DNA of 64,000 nucleotides from JBAZOO01 sp041648735 (GTDB lineage: Bacteria > Verrucomicrobiota > Lentisphaeria > Oligosphaerales > CAITYL01): NCBI GenBank assembly GCA_041648735.1, contig JBAZOO010000002.1, forward strand, positions 62,001 through 126,000. Direction: 5' to 3'. Below are positions 1-5,037 of this stretch, in pieces. The notes below the pieces were generated by a model that was not told the origin of the DNA, did no database searches, and saw only the letters and a program-made list of their open reading frames with translations. A program made the position numbers and the translations under genes. The stretch's first letter is position 1, and every line of letters begins with the position of its first letter.

Positions 1-1
1 C

Positions 2-337
2 GGCAGTGCGAAAGTGATGAAATTCGATTTCACGGGCGCGGATCAGGTCACCCTGAATTCAGGCACGCTTTACGCGTTCGAACTGGTCGGAACCGCGCCT
101 GGCGCCGGGACCAGTGCCTCTGTCTTTTCTTGGACGAGAGCCGGCAGCAGTCCGTATGCTGGTGGAGATGGCTTTCTCATCGATACTTCCACCGCTTTGG
201 ACGGAACCCGCACGGCCATCAATGGCACAAACGAACGTGATTTAGGCTTCGCGCTGGTCGCGGTGCCCGAGCCGGCGGCGCTGGCCCTGCTCGGCCTCGG
301 CGCGGTCGGGCTGCTCCGCCGACGGCAAGGCGGCTGA
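2..337 (+). CDS. PEP-CTERM sorting-domain protein, C-terminal part
   Basis: The reading frame is open from the window edge, so the true start lies upstream; 111 codons are visible. The body is a beta-rich, Gly/Ser/Thr-rich secreted domain that I do not recognise. The end is a classic PEP-CTERM tripartite tail: VPEP at the edge, a hydrophobic segment (LALLGLGAVGLL) and a short basic tail (RRRQGG). In the known family this tail is processed by an exosortase and targets the protein to the cell surface or biofilm matrix. A pseudopilin gene follows 232 bp downstream on the same strand; the same pairing recurs at 20396-22003. Assignment of the tail is secure; the function of the body is unknown. 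Confidence 0.85.
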   Translation, partial: GSAKVMKFDFTGADQVTLNSGTLYAFELVGTAPGAGTSASVFSWTRAGSSPYAGGDGFLIDTSTALDGTRTAINGTNERDLGFALVAVPEPAALALLGLGAVGLLRRRQGG

Positions 338-425
338 GGACCTGCCGTCCAGCCGAAAAACTCGCAGGGTGGAAGACTGGGCTTTTCGGGGGTGCCACCT
401 ACTTTGCCGCTACTGTCATGGGTCT

Positions 426-449
426 CATGAGTCCCATGGGACTGATGAC
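426..449 (+). repeat. 24-bp dispersed repeat, copy 1
   Basis: An exact 24-base match, in inverted orientation, lies at 51478-51501. The shared core is palindromic (GAGTCCCATGGGACT). Here it sits between a PEP-CTERM gene and a pseudopilin gene; the other copy overlaps the gene boundary upstream of a D,D-carboxypeptidase and expands there into a tandem decamer. Function is unknown; it could be a recombination or protein-binding motif or part of a REP-like family. Confidence 0.6.
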
Positions 450-569
450 CGATCCGACTGATCATCAAGCGCCGCGCCGCGGCGCTAAAAAAAACATGGT
501 GCTATTGTCGCTTCGCTGCCGCCGGTCGGCGGTCCGTGCCGCTTCGCGGCGCTCGCGGACAAAAAGAGA

Positions 570-1352
570 ATGAAACACCGATCCCCCTTCACCCTGATCG
601 AGCTGCTGGTGGTGATCGCGATCATCGCGATCCTGGCCGCCCTGCTCCTGCCCGCGCTCAAGGCCGCCAGGGAAAAGGGCAAGGAGGCCGTCTGCTTGGG
701 CAACCTGCGCCAATGCTATGTCGGCACGCAATTGTACGCAGGGGACTGGGACGGCGTCGTCCTCGCCATGAAGCACTATTCCATTCCCTACAATGGTGCG
801 ATCAAGCTCTGGCCCGAGTTTGTCGCCGGCATTGGCGAGGCGCAGGGCTACGAACGCTACATCGCCGCCGCCGGGGTGTTCGGCTGCCCGTCCAACAAAT
901 TCTATGCGACTGACTTCAAAAGCCTGGCCGCGTTGGGGAGCTCGAGCGTTTCCGCAACCTATGCCTATGCCATGTGGTTCCGGTACCTGGGATCCCCCGC
1001 GGACCACCCCGAATGGGACTTCGCCCGGACCGTGACGGAAAGCGTCCCGAACGGCTCCATCTACCGGCAGTTGCACCAGATGGCGATGGTGCCCGACCCG
1101 GCGCGGATCGTCATGCTGGCCGACAGCGTGAACATGTGGAGCGTCAACCAGTCCTTCCACATGAAGGCCTGTTTTTCCACCAACCGGTTTTCGGTTTCGG
1201 GTGGAGGCATCCACCTCATCCACAATGGCCGCGCCAACCATGCCTTCTTCGACGGCCACGCCGCCGGCGGCACCCCCCAGGAGCTGCGGGCCACGGCCTC
1301 CGAATGCCACTATTTCTACACCCGGGACGGCTTCCCCTACACCCTCCCATGA
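570..1352 (+). CDS. Pseudopilin-like protein, H-x9-DG type (DUF1559-like)
   Basis: 260 residues. The N-terminus is a type II secretion/type IV pilin methylation motif: short basic leader MKHRSP, then FTLIELLVVIAII and a hydrophobic helix to about residue 30. The middle is a globular domain with aromatic residues. Near the C-terminus a conserved His-Asp-Gly signature (NHAFFDGHAAGG, about residues 233-244) matches the large family expanded in Planctomycetes, Verrucomicrobia and Lentisphaerae. These proteins are thought to be processed by prepilin peptidase and assembled or anchored at the inner membrane; their cargo is unknown. The ATG follows GAGA (AAAAAGAGA, 561-569). It lies downstream of a PEP-CTERM gene on the same strand and may be co-expressed with it. 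Confidence 0.9.
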   Translation: MKHRSPFTLIELLVVIAIIAILAALLLPALKAAREKGKEAVCLGNLRQCYVGTQLYAGDWDGVVLAMKHYSIPYNGAIKLWPEFVAGIGEAQGYERYIAAAGVFGCPSNKFYATDFKSLAALGSSSVSATYAYAMWFRYLGSPADHPEWDFARTVTESVPNGSIYRQLHQMAMVPDPARIVMLADSVNMWSVNQSFHMKACFSTNRFSVSGGGIHLIHNGRANHAFFDGHAAGGTPQELRATASECHYFYTRDGFPYTLP

Positions 1353-1572
1353 TGCCGCCCGCGGTGACCTGCCGGCCAGGGTATCCTCGCCGGGCGGGGG
1401 ATTGGGCTTTTCTGGTGTGGTGCCGGGGACGGGGCCACCGACTTTCCTGGCGGCGACGAAAGGGGGCGGACGGAAAGGCCGCTCCGCGGAATTGTGCCGC
1501 TGGGGATGGCGGGCTCCAGGTGCGGGAGGGCGGGCGCTGGCGCCATCCCCAGCCCGGGCGGAGAGCCTGCGT

Positions 1573-1719
1573 TCACCGCGCCTGCACGGCCTTGCTCAGC
1601 GCCAAGACGTTGGCAAGGGGGGTGTCGGGCTGGATCGTGTGGCTGGCGGCGAAGATATAGCCGCCGCCGGCGGCGGCGCCGGGGTCGGGGCTGATGCCGC
1701 GGCGGCCGGGCGGGGCCAT
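1573..1719 (-). pseudogene. Uroporphyrinogen decarboxylase family protein, C-terminal fragment
   Basis: The minus-strand frame ends in GGGYIFAASHTIQPDTP and then LANVLALSKAVQAR before a TGA. This is the typical C-terminal strand and helix of URO-D-type proteins, where the His-Thr-Ile-Gln segment lies near the active site. Only about 48 codons remain; everything upstream (toward higher coordinates) is replaced by dispersed repeats starting at about 1726. The fragment therefore looks like the tail of a gene cut by repeat-mediated rearrangement. Many URO-D relatives in this phylum are corrinoid-dependent methyltransferases, but the fragment is too short to choose. Confidence 0.65.
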
Positions 1720-1725
1720 GCTTGA

Positions 1726-1872
1726 GCCTTGAGGGGACAGGCAAATCCGGTCTTCGCACGGAGCACACGGAAACCACGGAGCCTTGGAGGGGACAGGCAA
1801 ATTTGGTCTTCGCACGGAGCACACGGAAACCACGGAGAAGACACTTCCCCCGCGCCGGACTTCGCCATCCCC
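1726..1872 (+). repeat. Dispersed GGGGACAGGCAAA/CACGGAGCACACGG repeat, two tandem copies
   Basis: Copy A (1726-1782) and copy B (1781-1872) share GAGGGGACAGGCAAAT followed by TCTTCGCACGGAGCACACGG. Copy B continues through ACACTTCCCCCGCGCCGG. A third, nearly identical copy is at 4734-4827. The copies sit in a zone of broken genes, beside a gene tail that ends abruptly. Confidence 0.75.
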
Positions 1873-2068
1873 GTCCCAAGCACCGGCAAGGCCGAAGGAA
1901 AACGAAAAAGGAGACACCGGATGAAGCCGCATTTCCCAATCGCAGCCATCCACAGGAGGGATGGCTGTGTTTTTGCCACCAAAGAGCGCAAGGGTCACAA
2001 AGAAGACACTCTTTTTGTGTTCTGCGTGTTCGTTGTGGCCATTCCGGCAGGGGCATGAATCCTTCAGC

Positions 2069-2911
2069 CTACGGCCTTCCGGTCAGGATTTTGGCCTCCG
2101 CGGAGCTCAGGCCCAGGTAGGTCGTCAGGGTCATGGGCTGGGCGTGCCCGTCGCCGTACATCAGGTTCGACGTGCGGGCGGGATGCTTGGCGCCCGCCCA
2201 GCGGGTGCCGTTGTTCTTCTACGAGGTGTAGTCAAGCTTCGTGATGCTCCGGTAGTTGTAGAGATCCAGGCACTCGCTGTTCACCCACTGCTGGCTCGGA
2301 TAGGTGTTCCAATTTTTGATGGCGCCGTCGCCGAACCAAAACTTGCCGCTGGTCAGCAGGTTGGTGCGCAGCTGGTTGGCGGCGGGAGCGCCCCAGATGC
2401 CGTCGCGGTAGCCGCCCATCCAGGCGTTGAGCTGGTACTGGTAGCTGCCATACACGGAATTGGAGATGGTGGCCGGATTCAGGTCGGCGTCGAGCTGCGG
2501 GCAGTGGAACATGGTTCCCTGCCGTTTGTAGGAGCCCTTGTTGGCGGTCTGCCACGGGTCGAACTTCTGCACCCAGAAGGTGTTCGAGAGTTCCGGATAC
2601 GTGTAGACGCCGCCCGAGTACGGGCTGGTTCCGGAGGGCAGTCCGTTGGAGGGGAGGAAGCCGTCGTAGTCGTCGGTGTAGAGCGTGGCGCAGACGCCGA
2701 GCTGGCGGAGGTTGCTCAGGCAGCCGGCGCTCCGCGCCGCTCCCTTGGCCCGGTTCAGGGCGGGGAGCAGCAGGGACGCCAGGATGCCGATGATGGCGAT
2801 CACGACCAGCAGTTCGATCAGGGTGAAGGGGGGGTGGGCCGAGGGGACAGGCAAACTATGGCGCCGCTTTGCCCCAACGGGGGCGAATGCCCCGGGGTCT
2901 GGGACAAGCAA
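2069..2911 (-). pseudogene. Pseudopilin-like protein interrupted by an in-frame TAG and by a repeat at its N-terminus
   Basis: The minus frame encodes PPFTLIELLVVIAIIGILA and a pseudopilin body, then meets TAG at 2221-2219 after LDYTS. Without changing frame the next 49 codons restore the missing family C-terminus, including NLMYGDGHAQPM (the His/Asp-Gly signature), and end at TAG 2071-2069. The upstream end is also altered: the residues just before PPFTLIELL are encoded by one arm of the 27-bp inverted repeat at 2837-2863, so the original leader peptide is lost or replaced. A TTG inside the repeat could still serve as a start. Most likely a pseudogene with a nonsense mutation; readthrough of TAG cannot be excluded from sequence alone. 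Confidence 0.75.
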
Positions 2912-3268
2912 GCCCTGTTTGCACCCCGAAGGCGGCGCGGGAGGCTGCCGGCGGCGACATCCGGCGGCGGCGGCGCCACCCGCGCCCTTTCCGGGCGCAA
3001 TCCATTTGCGGCCACAAGGCCACGGGCGTCCGCGCCCGTGACTACCAACCCTGGCCGCTGAACGTCAACCCACACCAACCCCGGAAGCGCCCATTTTTTG
3101 CGGCCTGCCAACCTCCTTGGCTGGCCAAATGGCCGTTTCCCGTCACGTCGTAGGCACTGCTGCGGCGGTTCCATGGCCCCGCAATGCCGCAAAGGCTCTT
3201 GCCAACCCTCCGGCCGATGGTACCACCCCCTCCATTCCATTCGCCATAGTTTGCCTGTCCCCTCGGCC
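2837..3268. mobile_element. 432-bp element bounded by perfect 27-bp inverted repeats (MITE-like)
   Basis: 2837-2863 reads GGCCGAGGGGACAGGCAAAC and on to ATGGCG; 3242-3268 is its exact reverse complement. The interior has no convincing gene. The left end sits in the leader-peptide region of a pseudopilin gene (2069-2911) and the right end abuts a truncated DUF4160 gene (3269-3372), so both neighbours look damaged by the element. The terminal core GGGGACAGGCAAA is shared with the repeats at 1726-1872 and 4734-4827. Small non-coding elements with such ends are usually mobilised in trans by a transposase elsewhere; no transposase is present here. Confidence 0.65.
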
Positions 3269-3372
3269 ATCCCCTCGGCCTCTCGGATGGAAATGCGGCG
3301 GATTGTGCTCTCTATGCGCGTAATAGATGCAGATTAATAATCCCGTAGGACAGTGATATTGTCGGTATTCAT
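3269..3372 (-). pseudogene. DUF4160 family protein, N-terminal remnant
   Basis: On the minus strand an ATG at 3372 begins MNTDNITVLR. A one-base frame change then gives GLLICIYYAHREHNPPHFH, the signature N-terminus of DUF4160 (a short strand, a Tyr-rich strand, then NPPHFH). The coding sequence breaks off at about 3269, exactly where the 27-bp inverted repeat of the 2837-3268 element begins. DUF4160 genes are commonly paired with a DUF2442 partner in toxin-antitoxin-like modules; no partner is visible. The remnant is too short to function. Confidence 0.6.
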
Positions 3373-3397
3373 GCGACCTTTGCATCGGTTTTGTTAG

Positions 3398-3868
3398 TTA
3401 CATATTTTTTGACAAACATTGGCCTATGAATTTGCCGAACTTAATAAAGCCAATTCTAAAGACTATTTGATTTTTATTTTTGTCCTTGGAATTGACATTC
3501 TCGTCGCTAAATTCAATGATGTTATCTGCACAAAATTTAAATCGTCCATGGGAAAGCGAATTTCGCAATCTTCCCGCCATATTCTTCTTTTCGCCCTGAA
3601 TAATTTCAAAATCATTAAAGTAATCATCAGACAACCTCTCACTCTTGCTTGACTCATGGGGATAAAGGAAATAGATATAAGATGCTGCTATCAATAACGC
3701 CGGGGTAAAAGGGTTTCTTTCATTATCGCCGTGGAGATTGAAATTATTGTTGTCTCTCAAATCCCTTGTGGTTTTATCAAGATTGGATTCATCGGCGGTT
3801 ATTGCAACCCACTCAATGGTTGTATTCATCAAAGATAGCAGCATTGGGTAAAAATCTTTGTCTTTCAT
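3398..3868 (-). CDS. HEPN-domain protein (putative RNase-fold, AT-rich islet)
   Basis: 156 residues, predicted all-alpha. The diagnostic feature is RLRNSLSHGRF (about residues 101-111), which contains the R-N-x3-H core of HEPN domains; in this superfamily the Arg and His form a metal-independent RNase site. The family is widespread in toxin-antitoxin, abortive-infection and CRISPR-associated contexts. The gene is strikingly AT-rich compared with its surroundings, uses codons unlike its neighbours, and is flanked by broken genes, which suggests horizontal acquisition. No nucleotidyltransferase (MNT) partner is adjacent, so it is either an orphan toxin-like protein or a diverged stand-alone HEPN protein. 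The start ATG follows a weak GAGCGAG. Confidence 0.7.
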   Translation of the reverse strand: MKDKDFYPMLLSLMNTTIEWVAITADESNLDKTTRDLRDNNNFNLHGDNERNPFTPALLIAASYIYFLYPHESSKSERLSDDYFNDFEIIQGEKKNMAGRLRNSLSHGRFKFCADNIIEFSDENVNSKDKNKNQIVFRIGFIKFGKFIGQCLSKNM

Positions 3869-3933
3869 CGACTCGCTCTTGGTTGTTTCGTGGTGGTTAG
3901 GTCTTTTCCGGGTTTGCCGGGCGAATCAGACGT

Positions 3934-4070
3934 GCCACAATTCGCCTGTCCCATTTTTCCTGGCACCGAATCCCGCCAGTGAGGGGTGATATAACATTGT
4001 CCGGGAGCAAGTCAAGCATCCGTGCGGGTGCGGGCGGCTTTTGCCGCAATTCGCCTGCCCATTTTCTGGC
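3934..4070 (+). repeat. Pair of about 30-bp direct repeats
   Basis: 3934-3965 and 4043-4070 both read GCC(A/G)CAATTCGCCTG, then CCCATTTT and CTGGC with small differences. They lie between the HEPN gene and the CxxCxGxG gene. The motif is related to the GGGACAGGC core of the other dispersed repeats in this zone. The rest of 3869-4070 shows no gene. Confidence 0.5.
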
Positions 4071-4490
4071 TCATGGCTCCCCCGTGGGAATCAAGTACAG
4101 CCTCTTTCCGGCGCCCCCGCATTCGTGGCAGGTGCCGCCCCCGTTGATCTCGCCCAGGCGCCGCAGCCCCCGGCCGTCGCCCCCAAGGGGTCCCAAACCC
4201 TGCCGCCGGGGCTCCTTGCCGGAGCCGTTGCAGGTGGGGCAGACGCCCCAGACCGGACGCATCCCCTGGTCAATCCGCCCGGACGATGGCTGGATGGGCT
4301 GCTTGTCCCAAACCCATTTCTGGCGGATCACCACCCCTGTCCCGTGGCAGGCACCGCAGTACCGCAGCCGCCCCCCGCAGCTGCAGTACGTCGTTTCGGT
4401 TTCATAATGCCCCAACTGGGCGCGGGCCTCGCCTATCGTGCCCAGCAACCCCGCCGCCAGCAGCAGGACTGACAGGAATTTTGATTTCAG
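4071..4490 (-). CDS. Secreted CxxCxGxG zinc-finger protein
   Basis: About 139 residues from a CTG codon at 4490. The N-terminus looks like a Sec signal peptide: KSKF, a hydrophobic stretch (LSVLLLAAGLLG), then EARA before QLGHYETE. The mature part has three DnaJ-like cysteine clusters, CSCGGRLRYCGACHGTG, CPTCNGSG and CHECGGAG, expected to bind zinc. No ATG, GTG or TTG lies at the expected position: CTG precedes AAATCAAAATTC, and repeat-like sequence containing GGGGACAG begins immediately upstream. The start was therefore either mutated to CTG or lost through an insertion. A longer frame to 4787 runs through repeats and is unlikely to be translated. It may be non-functional; the domain call is good. 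Confidence 0.6.
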   Translation of the reverse strand: MKSKFLSVLLLAAGLLGTIGEARAQLGHYETETTYCSCGGRLRYCGACHGTGVVIRQKWVWDKQPIQPSSGRIDQGMRPVWGVCPTCNGSGKEPRRQGLGPLGGDGRGLRRLGEINGGGTCHECGGAGKRLYLIPTGEP

Positions 4491-4535
4491 GGGGCGGACC
4501 GGACGGGGGGACGAGGGGACAGATGAATCGCGCCT

Positions 4536-4719
4536 GTCCCGTAGGGACCCTGGGGCAATAAGCAGGGGCAGCGCCCCTGCACCACGCAAACGCGTGTTTC
4601 GCGTGCCGTAGGTACGCGGGGAAGCGACGCTTCCCGGCGTACCCATGGCACGCCATGACGTTTCTTCCTCTTTTACAGGGGCGCTGCCCCTGCCTATTAT
4701 CCTCCAGTCCCTACGGGAC
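4536..4719. repeat. Large nested palindromic element
   Basis: The ends are a perfect 13-bp inverted repeat, GTCCCGTAGGGAC (4536-4548) and GTCCCTACGGGAC (4707-4719). Inside them a second pair, GCAGGGGCAGCGCCCCTG (4562-4579) and CAGGGGCGCTGCCCCTGC (4676-4693), also matches. The centre is a further hairpin at 4601-4652: GCGTGCC and GGTACGC pair with GCGTACC and GGCACGC around GGGAAGCG/CGCTTCCC. Each arm pair is correctly nested, so the whole element can fold into one long hairpin with an internal bulge. It resembles a REP/BIME- or MITE-type element. No coding potential is seen. Confidence 0.7.
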
Positions 4720-4733
4720 GAGGGGGGGCGAGG

Positions 4734-4827
4734 AGCCTTGAGGGGACAGGCAAAATCCGGTCTTCGCACGGAGCACACGGAAACCACGGCGAAAACACTT
4801 CCCCCGCGCCGGACTTCGCCATCCCCG
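4734..4827 (+). repeat. Dispersed GGGGACAGGCAAA/CACGGAGCACACGG repeat, third copy
   Basis: Nearly identical to 1781-1872: GAGCCTTGAGGGGACAGGC, TCTTCGCACGGAGCACACGG, AAACCACGG, then ACACTTCCCCCGCGCCGG and ACTTCGCCATCCCC. It directly follows the palindromic element at 4536-4719. Confidence 0.75.
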
Positions 4828-5037
4828 GCACCGGCTGCCGTGGCTGGCGCCTACTATCCTGCCGCCCGCTCCCGCGGGCAACATGGGTCAGCAGCGACGC
4901 TTACCGATCCGGCCCTGTCCGTGTCCCCCAGGCGTCCCGCCGGCTTCGCGCTCGCATTCGAAACTTGAAACTCGCGGGCGTGGCCGTCGGCAGCAGAGCC
5001 GCGCCGGTGACGGAGCGGGCCGGAACCGCCCCGCCGG

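Larger units (their letters stand above)
1353..2068. other. Degenerate intergenic stretch with gene debris and repeats
   Basis: No intact gene is convincing here. On the minus strand 1573-1719 encodes the tail of a uroporphyrinogen-decarboxylase-like protein. 1726-1872 holds two head-to-tail copies of a dispersed repeat. 1970-2042 resembles the widespread 'CACCAAAGAGCGCAAGG...' type of intergenic repeat seen in many environmental bacteria. The longer open frames are GC-rich shadows of one another with no recognisable domain. Confidence 0.6.
4491..5037. other. Repeat-filled intergenic stretch
   Basis: No gene is supported. The stretch contains the palindromic element 4536-4719, a copy of the dispersed repeat (4734-4827), and about 200 bp of GC-rich sequence (4828-5037) in which I see neither a riboswitch nor a terminator. 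It lies just beyond the stop of the cobalamin fusion gene. Confidence 0.5.

Noticed and set aside
469..485. Perfect GC hairpin GCGCCGCGCCGCGGCGC next to an A8 tract as a terminator
   Set aside because: On the plus strand the hairpin is followed by A residues, and on the minus strand the T-tract comes before the hairpin, so neither strand has the stem-then-U-tract order.
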